Of a DNA stretch of 64,000 bases, positions 34,901 through 47,199 are shown piece by piece. The DNA lies in NCBI GenBank assembly GCA_001599715.1, contig BCHU01000002.1, positions 1,488,001-1,552,000 of the forward strand, written 5' to 3'. The position numbers and the translations under genes are program-made. Each line of letters starts with the position of its first letter. Within the stretch, counting starts at the first letter, position 1. This DNA comes from Phaeotremella fagi. Lineage: Eukaryota > Basidiomycota > Tremellomycetes > Tremellales > Phaeotremellaceae. The notes under the pieces were generated by a model, which searched no databases, was not told where the DNA came from, and saw only the letters and a program-made list of their open reading frames with translations.

Positions 34901-36595
34901 CTTGGTGGTAAGTAATAATACAACAAACATTTGAATCAGTCACTTACGAACTCCCTTGGATAGACGTTAAGTCGCGTCAGAGGACCCAAGAGCGATTGCC
35001 ATTCAACATTAGGAGCTGTAACACCAGATTTAACCCAAATAGGTAAACCAGGCAACTGTGATTCATTAGCTAATCTCCAAATTTGATCTACGGAGGAACG
35101 CTTACAACAGCAGCAATAGGTTTAACCTGTATCAACGTAACGACGGCTCCTAAATATTTTCTCCAATCGTTACCGAGTAAATCAGGTGTTGGTTGAATTT
35201 TGAACCATTCTTGGAAGAATAAACTCAAAGTTGGTGAGATGACTTCAGCCAATCGATCACCTGGACAACCGATCGCCAAATCGTTCAAGAAAGGTAGAAG
35301 GTCACCCGGTTGTAATGCTCCAGATGCAGTTGATGTTGTTGAACTGGATGAAGAGGATGTTAATGGATCTACGTTACTTGATGTGGAGGTTGGCGTGAGT
35401 GATAAAAGAATTGGAAGGAATTCAGCTGGTCCAGTTGGTTTACTTTTTATCAGTCTGGTTCGAAATCATGTGGACCTACTTGGCAGGCTGTGGGAACATT
35501 GTTGGATCCTCTAGAGTTAAACCGCAGTACGAAATAATCAAATCTTTGAGTTTCTCAAAAGCCGTCGTCCATCGTGATTTATCTTCTGCAGAATATCCCT
35601 AAAAAGACATGATCAGCAGGATGAGGAGGAGTTGGACCTACCGATCGATAGATCTCTCGATTAGCTAGATATAGTCGTTTCCAACATCCAGTCAAATATT
35701 CGAACACCGTTTCATCTTGCGGTAATCCAGCTAGAACCGTCAACTGATCTGGGTCATCTCTAGGGGTGATTGTCAGCTAATATCATATTACTATTTCATT
35801 TTAGCTGACTTACGAAGTTGCCATGGTACTTGGATCAAGCGATAGTCTAGCAATAAGTAGTCGATCAGCTAAATCAAGAGTCGTAGTAAGAGGTGATCGG
35901 CCTATTGGTTTATTAGAGTTATGTCTTGAAAAACATTAGTGTCAACTCACTCGGTTCCTCCTCCAATATCTCAATACCAAGTTCTTTCAACCAACATAAT
36001 CTCCAATCGCTAGCAACAGCTTTTTCCCTCTAAGAAAGGATGTTAATCAGCTACCATAACCAACATTTCTAAAATACGACAAAGGAGCTCACATCCAACG
36101 AAACACTGAAAACAGTAGAAATCTTCTCAACCTCCCATAAATCATAACTGAGAGTAGGTTTACTTGGTGTAGAGGTATTAGAAGAAACAACGAATTTAGG
36201 ACCAACAGGCTGATCAGGTTTCGAAGCGGTAGATGGTTTTTTCGATAGCAGGGATTGATTGGTTGAATTTGGTCTTTTCACTGAGATCTGGGCTGGGGTG
36301 GTGGTTGGGGAAGGAATTTTGGTTGGAGTGGGTGTTGAAAGGAGTCGTGAATTTATTGGTGCTGTTGATCTGCTGGTATTTGGGGTTGAAGTGTCGGTAC
36401 TGGTACTGGTACTGGTACTGGTACTACTTGTACTACTTGTACTTGGTTCTGGTGATTGGGTGGAGGGTGATGGTCCACCTAATCTTGCTAATCTCTTTAG
36501 ACGCATCTGGTTGGGTGGTTAGTGGACGCACACGACAGCGATGGGATGATTTTATGACATACCTTTTCAGCGTCTGTGAGTGGAGTGTCTGACAT
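31964..36595 (-). CDS. UFD2: Ubiquitin chain elongation factor E4, Ufd2 (U-box)
   Basis: E4/E3 enzyme that extends ubiquitin chains on substrates with Cdc48. It starts MSDTPLTDAEK, then an intron, then MRLKRLARLGGPS. The N-terminus carries a Ser/Thr repeat encoded by a GGTACT-type microsatellite. A long alpha-helical core of many exons follows (SYDLWEVEKI, REKAVASDWRLCWLKELGIEIL, FVNMLMSDTTFHLEESL, YLNLGGESEFIRAVANDGRS, RVEDMRATILIEDEREIPDE). The C-terminal U-box follows (PVILPVSRVVIDRATI, DPFNNVPLKLEDCIPDSELK) and the protein ends near DVMDVDAL. This order is diagnostic of Ufd2. An intron splits the U-box between EIPDEFL and DPLLAT. A 229-bp divergent promoter is shared with CBC2. Confidence 0.93.
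36396..36444. repeat. GGTACT/TACTTG microsatellite in UFD2 coding region
   Basis: Four to five GGTACT units and then TACTACTTG units, coding Ser/Thr repeats near the UFD2 N-terminus. Seen directly; possibly length-polymorphic between strains. Confidence 0.85.
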
Positions 36596-36824
36596 GTTGG
36601 ATCTGTGAATTGGTGGTGAGGTGTCTTCTATGCAGTTGTTGTTTATGGTAATGGTGAATGGTAATCGTATAAAAGGTAGGTAGCTTGATAGGTGACGTTA
36701 ACATGGTGAAGGCAACACTTTCCCACGGTGTACTGGATTATGTCTGGTGTAAGTTTCAGTTTCAATTCAACAACATCCTCCTTCCTTCCTTCCTTCCTCC
36801 CACCAACCCCACCTCCCACTCACA
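36596..36824. promoter_or_regulatory. Divergent promoter UFD2 / CBC2
   Basis: Only 229 bp between two divergent ATGs, with a CTTCCTTCCTTCC pyrimidine run before the CBC2 start. No further gene is seen. Confidence 0.5.
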
Positions 36825-37814
36825 ATGGCTCAAGTAGTAGACTCACTAGATAAACCGTCAACCTACAAAGACAACAGGTCAGAGGTAATTACACAGAATA
36901 ATCACCCCACCCCAACCAATACTAACCAAATCAACTGTACAGCTCGACAGAGAAACCGAACGAAGATTACTTTCACAATCTAGTACCCTCTACGTAGGGA
37001 ATTTAAGTTTCTACACGACAGAAGCGCAGATATATGAGTGTATGTAGTTATTCTTGTGGTACTTTATGTGGATGTTGATGGATAGGATTGATATAGTGTT
37101 TTCGACATGTTCAAGAGCAGAATCCGGGGGTGGTATAAAGAGGTAAATATATCTTCAACATTAATTTCGAAATCAAGTAAAGACTAATGAAATAAAGAAT
37201 AATAATGGGATTAGATAGGAATCAAAAGTAATCCCCCCCGTTCCCATTCCATGTACCTACTAATTCTACAAAACTCTATAGGACACCATGTGGATTCGCT
37301 TTCGTAGAATATTACACCCACGACGAAGCTGCATCGTCGTTACGTTATATATCTGGTACGAAACTTGATGAAAGGGTTATTCGATGTGATTTGGATCCAG
37401 GGTATAAAGAAGGGAGACAGTTTGGGAGGGGCAGAAGTGGTGGTCAAGTTCGTGATGAGTTTAGACAGGAGTATGATAGTGGGCGTGGTACGTCCATTCA
37501 TCATTCTAATATTGACTCATGGGATGTGTTGCTGATGCTGAAACACTTTAGGTGGTTGGGGTCATTTACGTTTGGAACAAGAGAAGAGACAACAGGAACA
37601 AGATAGATTACGTTCCCAAGTCCAATTCGATACTTATGCCTCTAACCTCGGTGGATTGGGTGTTGCAGGGGCAGACGTACCCAGTGGAGCTGGGGAGGCT
37701 CCAGTTGATCATGGAGATGAAGGGAGAGGGAAGAGATCTAGAAGTGAGGATGAGGATGATGAGAGGAGAGATGATGAGGATGGTAAGAGGTTTAGAGGGG
37801 AGGAGGAGGAATGA
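36825..37814 (+). CDS. CBC2: Nuclear cap-binding protein subunit 2 (CBP20)
   Basis: Binds the m7G cap of Pol II transcripts with CBP80. The RRM is present: [11 protein letters not shown] (RNP2), [24 protein letters not shown] (RNP1), [20 protein letters not shown] and [20 protein letters not shown]. This order and wording are nearly invariant in CBP20. Five introns are inferred, including one short exon of about 33 nt ([10 protein letters not shown]) between donor GTAAAT and GTAATC. The C-terminus adds a Gln/Arg helix and an Asp/Glu/Arg-rich end ([17 protein letters not shown]). Convergent with the next gene, 179 bp apart. Confidence 0.95.
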
Positions 37815-37993
37815 GTATTTAGCATTGCATTGATGTATGAGATTATTATTCCTTGACGAAGATTGCATACATTCCACCTGGACCTTTTGAGCGTCACAAG
37901 ATATATCCAGACTCGATAATGCAATGCATCATAATGTTCCTTCATACAATATCAATCTATCACCCGATATACGTCACATCCCAATCCTAAGTC

Positions 37994-38746
37994 CTACTTT
38001 TGGACAGTAGTGAAAATTGGCCATTTCTTCTCATGAACCTGAACCTGACCTTCAGGAGAACCAGGAATAGTTTTTCGTAGATTCTAACCAAATCCAATCA
38101 GTACTCAAACCCTATTTCCAATTTCGAAGCGACATACAAGTTTCGTGAATACACATGCGTTAAGTGCTTTCTCAGGTTTTCGACATGCTTGTAAATACTG
38201 TCCAAGGGGTTAGTTTCACTTGTGACCGGGCAGAACTAGAGCCGGGACCCACTTGATTATTCTTTTCTAGACATTGCCAGTGAGCGTCGAATTCTACCAA
38301 ACACGATTCTCTCATTTTCGTTATCCTGGGAGAAGGTCAGTATGAGATCCTCCAACCCCCCGGACCCACAATTCAGCAGCACATCTAGTAACTTTTCGAC
38401 CTTCTTTCAAACAATGTTCCGGATCCCTGTTTTCAGCTTTACAAAGCATGAAATCGTCTGTTCGTGTGTTAGCGAGGTACGAGTGCGAAGCACGAGCACG
38501 AGGTGCAGTGCACGAAGTGCGTTACAGTGCATGGAATGCAGTACAACGCACAACGCACAACGCACTGCGTGCGTTGAAATGCGACCCACCATTAACCTCC
38601 CTACAATGTTCCCCAATAAAGAAACTAGCCGATTTCAAAGGTGCGCTTGTAACTCCTAATTCATCTATCTGAGGGATGGTTTTAGGTAAAGGGTTTGGAT
38701 CGGTGTATGGTTTATCTGTGAAGACTGCTGTTCTGTGGGATGCCAT
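37994..38746 (-). CDS. NDUFA8: NADH:ubiquinone oxidoreductase subunit NDUFA8
   Basis: Accessory subunit of mitochondrial complex I in the intermembrane space, stabilised by CHCH (twin CX9C) disulfides. It starts MASHRTAVFTDKPYTDPNPL. Cys pattern: GEHCREVND, DFMLCKAENRDPEHCLKEGR, VTRCAAEL, KMRESCLVEFDAHWQCLEKNN, YLQACRKPEKALNACVFTKL. The protein ends PIFTTVQK. The FMLC..DP..CL..G..V..C signature is diagnostic. One intron (38589-38458, 132 nt) is unusually long and made of GC-rich GCAC/GTGC repeats. Its presence in the organism implies respiratory complex I, unlike Saccharomyces. Confidence 0.9.
38458..38589. repeat. GC-rich GTGC/GCAC palindromic repeat in an NDUFA8 intron
   Basis: The intron contains many CGCAC, GTGCG and TGCAGTGCAC-like blocks in both orientations, including triple ACGCACAACGCACAACGC. 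GC content is clearly above the surroundings. Could be a foldback element inside the intron. Confidence 0.75.
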
Positions 38747-39255
38747 GTTTGGGTGTGGGTTGGTGGTTGGATTGGTGGATGAAGGCTTTTTGGGTGGTTG
38801 GTATTGACTTTTCTCTCCTGCTCTCTATATCCTTTCCTTCTTTCGATTTTGGTTTGTTGTTATAATTATAGGTTGTTATTGATATTGATGTTGTATCTAA
38901 TCACTTCAACTGGATTCGCTGTCGGTTAAGCAACACCACCAAGTTATATCTCCGTGTATAACACCGATACACCAAACGAACCATTCTTCCATGTGGCATT
39001 GCTCACTCGTTAGTTACTTTAACTGTACATGCATGCATTGGTTGCTGGAATTTCTGGTGCTATCGATAAAGACCCTCTCGAATCCAATCTTCTATCTAAC
39101 CTCGCAACCCCAACGTCCCAACACCCTTTCGTTATCTAAAACCCAACCCCCTCTAATCCATTCTCGATCTCAAAGTTCTAGTGATAACTTTATCTTGAGT
39201 ACTAAACACCAACCAGTCAGTCTTCAGCCTTAACATCAAAACCACCCCCTCCAAC
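38747..39255. other. Intergenic, NDUFA8 promoter
   Basis: About 510 bp between the NDUFA8 start and the PUP3 stop, both minus strand. AT-rich near 38860-38900, then C-rich. No gene is seen. Confidence 0.5.
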
Positions 39256-40249
39256 CTACATGATATAAACGACAGCTCCCCAACCACTCAAAGCATCTCT
39301 ATCAACAGCGTTCAATAGTGTTTGACTGATAGTTTCGAATAAATCTTCGGGTTCCTATCAACGAACGTCGTTCGTCAGAACCGATTATTCTTCTTTAAAG
39401 GAGATATAACCCACCAAATCAGGTTCCCATAACCCTTCTGCAACACCGTATAATTTATCAGTAGCTGTTCCGGCAACTGCGAAATCTTTTGGTGTGGTTA
39501 TACATCCGATCCTAAAGTGGGGTGTCAGCGTCAGCGTTAGTTTTAGCTATAAGAAAGTAGGCCAGACGTACGTGTCCATAGTTGAAATGAATGGTTTGGG
39601 ATTAGGTTCAAGTGGTGTAGGTGTTGTTAAACCTGCTACGACGGGTTCGAGGAAATATGGACCGAATCTGGGTTCACGGGTTAGCTACAGGAACCATCTT
39701 GTTTAGCTAACCATACCTTTTCTCGTACAGGGTACTGGACAATAAATGCGTAAAAGTCGTTGGAGTGATTTCACGTTCTTCCTTCATTCGATACATGTTA
39801 ACCCTATAACGTAGGTGTTCGCGTCTATTTTGAGTAGAGATTGTGAAGTCAGTATGTGTACATGTCAAAGGAATCGGCGGATCCACATAGAAGTGATAAT
39901 AATGCTCGTAGAGCGACACTTACAATGTATAAACATCAGTCGCTAATCCAGGTAAAGCACAAAATAATTTATCATTAACAGGGAAGACCTAGAGGAGTCA
40001 GTTTAAAACGAGTTAAGTATACACCAAAGCTTGAGCTAGTTGATTATGTCGATTCAATACACACCTTATCGAAATTAGCAGCAATCCCAACAGCTTGATT
40101 TCCTAATCTCAAATCCGATGCTATAGCCACACAATCTTTTCCTATCATTGCGACTACCGAACCACCGTTGAGTTCCATTACGGACTGGGTGGGGGTTAGT
40201 GTTAGTGTATTGGATGGGAAGAATGATTTGTTGGATGAGAACTTACCAT
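39256..40249 (-). CDS. PUP3: 20S proteasome subunit beta-3
   Basis: Non-catalytic beta subunit of the core proteasome. ATG at 40249 is the only coding codon of exon 1: it abuts the donor (ATG/GTAAGT), and the next exon reads [20 protein letters not shown]. Further segments: [115 protein letters not shown] and [18 protein letters not shown] at the end. The catalytic N-terminal Thr is absent, as expected for beta-3. Divergent from a RAD51 paralog across 329 bp. Confidence 0.94.
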
Positions 40250-40578
40250 TTTGGATTGATTGTTTCGTTTGGTTGACTTTTGAGAGGTAGGGGGCTACTA
40301 GGTTGGAGAAGGGGATGAGTCGATGCTGAATGAGCTTCTGAGTGTTTGAAAGGTTGTAGTAATAATTGTTTATAAGAATGAGATTAAGATGATAGCATCA
40401 CCAGCTTCACTATCACCAACGAACACTCAGCGTCGCGCTCACGCGGCCCCGCGATACAACAGTGCCACTGCAGATAACACCGATGGAGTTCATTTTAATG
40501 TCCGTACTTTACTGCTTGGGCCCCGCAAAGTAATGTCCCAAAGATCAGTCGCGTTAACCTTCAACACCATCAACAACA
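40250..40578. promoter_or_regulatory. Divergent promoter PUP3 / RAD51C
   Basis: 329 bp between divergent starts. Contains CGTCGCGCTCACGCGGCC near 40430, a CpG-rich patch that could be a shared control element. Confidence 0.4.
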
Positions 40579-42102
40579 ATGTCTAACGAGATACTGAGTA
40601 AACCTATATTATCACTCAAATTACAGTGAGTAAGCTGGAGATTCATCGCACCAGTAGCTCACTCTCATACAGTCATTCTATCTACATAGCACTCTCCGAG
40701 AACGGCTACAAAACAGTTGGTGATGTCCAAAGATCTTCCGCCCAAGATCTGTCCATCGGTAAGTTGTTATTGAAAGCAGTATTGATTATCAACTTATATT
40801 CATCCAGAACTTCGAATCAGTTTATCGAAAGCTGAGGAGATACTTGAACAAATAAACTCCTTGACAGGTAATTCAGCTGAAGTTCATTATCGATGTAACT
40901 AGCTGATGAATCCCAGAAACATCAGCCTCAACCTCAGGACCATCCAGATCCAGACTCCCCAACCAAACCCCACCGCAAACACAATCAGTAACCGAACTCC
41001 TCCAAACCCCAGTCACAAGCTATTCCACCCAATCAACTAAAATCGATAACCTCCTGTCGAATTTCACCAACCATCCATTGGATAAAGGGAAACGGAAACT
41101 TGACGCTGGGGGATCGGTATCACCCGGAATGTGTGTTGAGATCTCTGGACCTCCTGGGATTGGGAAAACTTGTTTATGTGTTGGATTGGTGATTAGTGCG
41201 CGATCTTGTGAGGGGGGTGAAGTTTTGATTATTGGTAGGTGGATTTGACTTGGTGGTTGACTGATTTTTTAGATACCGAGGGTGGAATCACTTTTGATAG
41301 ATTGTTAAAAGCTGCGACAGCTTTACATAGGACTAATCCAGGTGGGTATATACTCCTACTTAAGGAACACGATGTTACTCACCATGACTAACCAGATATA
41401 TCACCTCAAACCATTCTCAACGGAATACATTTGATGAGGATAACCAATCAAATTCAAATGATGGCATTCCTGAATACAATGGATGATTGGTTAGAAGAAC
41501 ATCCTAACGTAAGGCCTAACCTTTCACTCGGGAAAACAAGCTGAAACCAAACGTAAAGGTCAATCTGATAGTAATAGATACGTTAAGTTATCATTTCAGA
41601 CAACCCTCGTTAGACCATAACGTGAAAAGAAGATACATGGAATTGTAAGGCTGATACAATCCAAATTCGATCTCCTCAGCTGAACACGTAACAGAATCAA
41701 AGTTCAAATTGGAAAAGCCACTTCAATACATCATTGCGCCGTCATAGTCACTTGTCAACTAGCCACTAAACTCTTGACTAGTCAGAACAAACCTGCCAAC
41801 TTTGACACGGGGGATAGAGCAGTTCTGATGCCTCAGTTAGGTAGGTATACCTTCTTATTCAAAAGTGAAAAATTATTTTGACAAAGATTGAAGGTGATTC
41901 ATGGACTTCATCAAAGACTATAAGAATAATCTTATTTCGAGGTGGGGTCGGTGATGAACTTCGCTATGCGCACGCGTCAACGAATGTCGGTTACAAAGAA
42001 GTCCCATGGGCTAATTTCGATATCAACGTGGGTCAAATTTCAAGTCTCAAACTGATTGAATCTTAGGATGAAGGTCTACCATGTGATTTACCCGATGAAT
42101 AA
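40579..42102 (+). CDS. RAD51C: RAD51 paralog, RAD51C-like recombination mediator
   Basis: RecA-type ATPase that assists Rad51 filament assembly in homologous recombination. N-terminal helix-hairpin-helix region: SIYIALSENGYKTVGDVQRS, ELRISLSKAEEILEQI. Core: Walker A GPPGIGKTCLC, EVLIIDTEGGITFDRLL, NGIHLMRITNQIQMMAFLNT, Walker B NLIVIDTLSYHF, CAVIVTCQLATKL, MPQLGDSWTSSKTIRIILFR. It ends CDLPDE. The spacing of Walker B to the FRQPSLDHNVKRRYMEL segment and GDSW resembles RAD51C rather than Rad51 or Rad57. Introns include GTGAGT after KLH, GTAAGT after LSI and GTAATT after SLT. It is convergent with the flippase gene, only 69 bp between stops. Confidence 0.8.
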
Positions 42103-42171
42103 ATGAAGTAATTACTCTTGTTCAAACTCAAAACTGCATTTTCTTTTTTTTATTTCAAACCCAACCCCCTT

Positions 42172-45100
42172 CTAATACCCACTAGGTCTAGTCAAACTAG
42201 TATCATAAGCTCTGATCAATCTAGTTTGATCCTGAGATTGATTTTCAGTTTGTGAAAATGCGAATCCCCTCTGTCGACGCATTCGCTGTGTCGCCCTAAC
42301 TTTTTTGATAGCTTTTTGGAATCTAGGATGGAAACGCACATCACATTGTCAATAGTGAAAATCAAATAGTTGAAGCCGCGTCGACTCACTGCTCCTGTCT
42401 CGGTCTGTAATCTGATAAATTGAATTTCTGGATCTCCTGAACGATATGATAAGGTGTCGGATAATACGTTCGACGATAACTAAGTGTTTCGATGATCAAT
42501 AACCAACAAAGTAAGCTAGTAGAGAGTGACCCACTATTTCCAAACGTAATCACGTAACAGACAAACAATAGGGAAACTGATCAAACAAAAGTAAAAAATC
42601 GGATCAGCCCATAATCTAGGAACGATTCCTCGATAATCCAAAGAAAAGTTCAGCAACGGTGCGACGATGGCGTAAATAGGTAAAGCGGCCATTGTGAACA
42701 GGAATGAACCTGGGATAGCTGCTAGTGTGTATTTCGTCCAGACGCTAAAGTTTATGAAGAGTCAGTTTCTTTTTCTGCTCAAAGGGTTGGTGCGGTATGA
42801 GGGGAGAGAGACTCACTCTGAGATCAGGGCTGCTTTGCCTAGGACGGTGAGTAGGACCGCTAGGTAGAGGGTTGTACCCCAAACCCAAAGACCCGTATCT
42901 CTCCCATCGGGAGCTTTCAAATCACCCCAGAAAACCAGTAGCGAAAATGCGAACAGTACCTAAGAAGCCATCTTCATCAGAGATCTAAAATCAACCGGTA
43001 GAGAGACATGACTTACCACACTATGATAGAAAGCGTTCCCAACCCAATAAAAGAAGGTGACCGGTGTGAAGAAATAATTCGATTGACCTAATTGATATAG
43101 TTGGGGGTATCTGTCTAGCATTCTTGCTGAGACGAATTGATCGAAGACGCCAATGACTAGGGGTGGGAGGATGGTGAAGACGACGTTGTGGTAGGACATT
43201 GACCAGCCTTCGAACGAGATCTGACCAGAGTAATCGTTGAACCATGAATACTTTGTTTGGTTAGCTTGGAAGATCGAGTAAGAGGCTACTGACTTACCCA
43301 GAACAAAGTAAGGGCAAAAGTGATGTTCTTGTAGAATGAATCTAGCATCCATCAGTATTTAATTGTCCTCTCACCGGAGCAAAAACTTACAAAGGATCAA
43401 TTTAGATAACCGTTGATAACTCCAAGCTCCATGCACTAGAAGCAATTTTCTCAAGAATCTGAATTGTGAAATAGCGACGTCGGCAGAACGAGCAGCTTGA
43501 AGTCCCTATCATCAAATCGCATTAATACAATTCAAGTGAATTCACAGCTTTACCCACCTCTACACCTGATATACCAACTCCAACATGAGCGGCTTGGATC
43601 ATACTGACATCATTCGCTCCGTCACCTATAGCAAGTAAGGGAGCTTTCGTACTTCGTTTCACTAGTTTCACGACTAGTGCTTTCTGAAGTGGTGAAACAC
43701 GGCCTGCAATGTAGTCAGCTCTAGTTCAACTGTATAGATTATCAAGGACATACAACAAATCACAGCCTAACAGATGAATTGTCAGTTTACATATTGATAT
43801 AGATGAATAGGACACTCACTTTACACATAATTGCCAATTCCAAAAAAACGTCCGAACATTCTTTTTCCAAAGCGAAAACCAAACTTTTCCCATCAATCAC
43901 CAAAGCCAATTCTTCAGTGTCACCGCCCATTCTTTGATTTTTAATGGCAAACAATCTTTTATTCAACAATTCAGATGTCTCAATCTGGCTTTCCGTGTTG
44001 ATAATCACCTATTCAAATTTGGGTCAGTGATACCATCCCAATTACTAGATTGGTGAACATACCAAATTCATTGATTCGGATATTAAACGACATGATAAAC
44101 CGATGTTGATAGCTGTTTCCTGTCTATCACCAGTCAAGACCCAAATCTAAAAGAATTGTTAGTGAACCTTGACCCATGCTGAAACTCACCTTAATACCAG
44201 CTTGCTGTAAGGTATGGATAGTATCCGGAACACCATCCTGCAATTTATCTTCGATAGCAGTAGCACCCAATAACTGTAAATCTCGTTCAATAATTTCAGC
44301 AGCTTTATCCAAAGCTTCCGATCTACCCGACATCTGTGCAGCGGCGTTATCATATATCGCTGACCATTCTCGATATTCTTCCTCAGAGATGATTCGATAC
44401 GCTAAACAAAGTGTTCGAAGTCCTTCAGTCGCGTAATCCTCTAAATGAACTAGAGTTGGTTCAGAGAAATCTTGTTTCGGAGCTAATCTTTCGTAGATCA
44501 CTGTATCGGCTCCCTTGGTGTAGAGTTTGATACGTCCATCAGGTCCTCTGACTATTGTTGACATTCTTTTTCGGGTTGAATTGAATTCACAGACGTTGAG
44601 GATTTCGTATTCTTCGTCGTGACCGTTGACGTCGATAAACACTGATTTTGGTTTTCGAGTCTGTCCAGGGGTTTATCAGAAAAGGAGCTTTACGAGGTAA
44701 GATCTACTCACATGGAATCGGAACCCTAACAATTCAGCACCGGAGACAAGAGCAGCTTCATCAGGACTTGATGCCTGATATACCATCTTTCCATCTTTCT
44801 CCTCTGGGATGACGGTATGACAAACGGCCAACAGAGACAAGCTAACAACACAATGAGCTGGGCCACGTTTTATTACCAGATTCCAACTCACAATTCCCTG
44901 AGTACTGCCGCCTCCTCGTTATCCTCCTGTAAACGATGTCTCAAAACGTCAAATGACTTCTGACCCATCTCCTTCTTAGCATCATCAACAACCTGAGCAT
45001 ACATGGTTCCAAAAATACTGCATTCCCGGAATTCCATCTCGTTACAGGTCAAAGTACCAGTCTTGTCGGAAAAGATGTAAGCGATTTGACCGAGTTCTTC

Positions 45101-47199
45101 GACCAACGATGATGTTCTACAGAGGGCCGGTGTGTCTGTTGGAGCGTGATACATGTCAAGATCAGAGTTTATGAATGAGGCTTGTTGGAATTTAACAACT
45201 TCCATTGTCATTATCAATCTGTTTTGTTTGTCAGTCTTGGTCGAGGAGTTTGACTTACGAGATGGGAATTAAGTTGTTGTAGAGAATGATGAATGTCAAG
45301 ATGTTTTCGACGAATTGTTTGACTAAGGATCAGACATTGCTTTAGAGTCGAACTCACTTTTATTGGAATCAGCATCCGTATAGCCAAGGTACCAATTCTG
45401 ACTGGAGAAGAACCACTAGTTTGTCAGCGATATTCACTGGAATTCCACTTACAGTTCGGATACTGCTTCCAACAGTTGAGACGATGGACAAAATAAGGAG
45501 AAGAATGAAAAGATACAGAATCTGCATGTTAACCTGTCTTTCAACGGCAGTACGTTTGATAGGTGCCTCACTGCATCAATCAGCCAAAAACTAAACTCGT
45601 TGACTCACGTTGCATTCCTCATCAACTTCGTCTCATGACCAGCATTGACGACTACACCATAAACCCAATCAGTGTTCCTTAGTTGAGCTCCACGAAGTAA
45701 CATTTGGTTTGGTCCCACAGGAATTTTCGTAGGTGCTGCACCAGGTAATGCGGACGAAAGGTGGAAAGTACCGTCGTAAGTGTATAGAGAAGAGTTGGGG
45801 GCTTCAGAAAGTAAATGACCTCTAAGCATTGAGATCGCTTGTGGGTTGGTCAAAGCAGCCGTCGATGGGTGGGATTGTTTGATTTTTAAATTTGTTTCTC
45901 TGATACATGTGTCAGCTTTTAGTCAAGACACTCTCGAGCCAAACAGCTCACCCATCAAGATTTGAGGTTTCGATATAACACAAACCTTCAGGTTCACTAC
46001 TACTTAGTAGGACCATGTCGGCAGGAATGAAGCTGTTGGATTCCAATCTCACAACGTCACCGACTCGGATGTTTTTCCAAGGTCTGTTCATGAATTGCTG
46101 ATTCACCAAAACTTTTCCTGGATTGTTGTTCAAAGATCTATCTTGAGAATGACGTTTCTGTATTGGTGTCAGCTAAGTATTCATTCGAAAACCACCATTT
46201 CAACTCACCAAGTCTTCCTTGATCTCCTTGAAAGCACTGGCAATAAGCACCACACCTAGAGGCACAATGGTAGTATACCGACCGGTGGGAGATACATTAG
46301 GTACTTGTTGGATGATAGCTGTAAACAAGAAGAACAGATTTGCAGATCTGGAAAATTCGGCTGTAGGGTAAGGAAAGGTCAGATGTGTTTCAGGTGTTTC
46401 AGGTAACGTACAGTATAAGAATTTTGGCAAGAAAGTTATTGGACCATATTTCCCAGTTCTAACAGCGTTATTTTCATAACCTTTGACTTTATTTCCTTCA
46501 GGATCGTTCAAAGAGATTTCTCTAGGTACCCCATCGAATTTACCCTTTCTACCTAACAGAGCGTTCACGCCAAACGTCCAATCCACATCTGTTAAGTGGT
46601 CTTCTTTGAACGCTGTCCAACGTGATCTTCTATTACGGGAATAGAGTCCTGAAGTTGGGGCTGTGAATGAATAGGCAGCTGGACCTTCTTCGTCATCGAA
46701 TGGATCGCCACCTGAGGCATAACCTTTTCCAGATGGTAGATATTTAGAATCTCCATTCCCGTTACCGTTGGTTGGTCCTGAGAATCCGGCTGGTACAGCT
46801 CCTGCTGAAGCTAACGGATAGTTGTCATTACCGAATGAACGTTGAGATCTATCGAATGGATTGGAAATGTTTATAGTGGAACTTGAAGGTTGATGAGGTA
46901 AATAAGCAGATGATTGACCTGGATGAGCGTATTCGTCGTCGCTGCGGAGTATGGTTGGTTAGATATATGGCTTATGAATATTTTAACATATCAACTCACT
47001 CGTCGAAGAAAGGATCTAAAGCATATCCACCTGGACCTCTTGAGCCTGATGCAGCTGTATGACCTCTGTCACCTCTGAAATTACCTTGACTTGGAGTGGA
47101 GAATAACCCTTCATCGTCACCGTCAGCGAATGGGTCGTCTTTGAAAGATGATTTTTGTTGTGGTTGAACGATATCATCGAAGGGATTGTTACCTGACAT
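42172..47199 (-). CDS. DRS2: P4-ATPase phospholipid flippase, Drs2/Apt1 type
   Basis: Aminophospholipid flippase of trans-Golgi and endosomal membranes, working with a Cdc50 partner. Cytosolic N-terminus with NPFDD motifs ([11 protein letters not shown]; repeated NPFD), then the first conserved block [33 protein letters not shown] and [19 protein letters not shown]. Then [35 protein letters not shown], the phosphorylation loop [13 protein letters not shown] (Asp acceptor), [23 protein letters not shown], and MSFYHNV with the C-terminal transmembrane bundle. It ends TSLTRPSGY. The NPF motifs suggest endocytic adaptor binding. Many introns. Divergent from TOP2 across 431 bp. Confidence 0.93.

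Noticed and set aside
36233..36592. Plus-strand 119-aa frame rich in Tyr/Trp/Leu
   Set aside because: It is antisense to the Ser/Thr microsatellite of UFD2.
37608..37945. Minus-strand frames opposite the CBC2 end
   Set aside because: They are opposite the acidic-basic CBC2 tail and have no supporting structure.
38342..38672. Plus-strand frames across the NDUFA8 intron repeats
   Set aside because: Cys-rich appearance arises from reading the GTGC/GCAC repeats antisense; the minus-strand gene explains the region.
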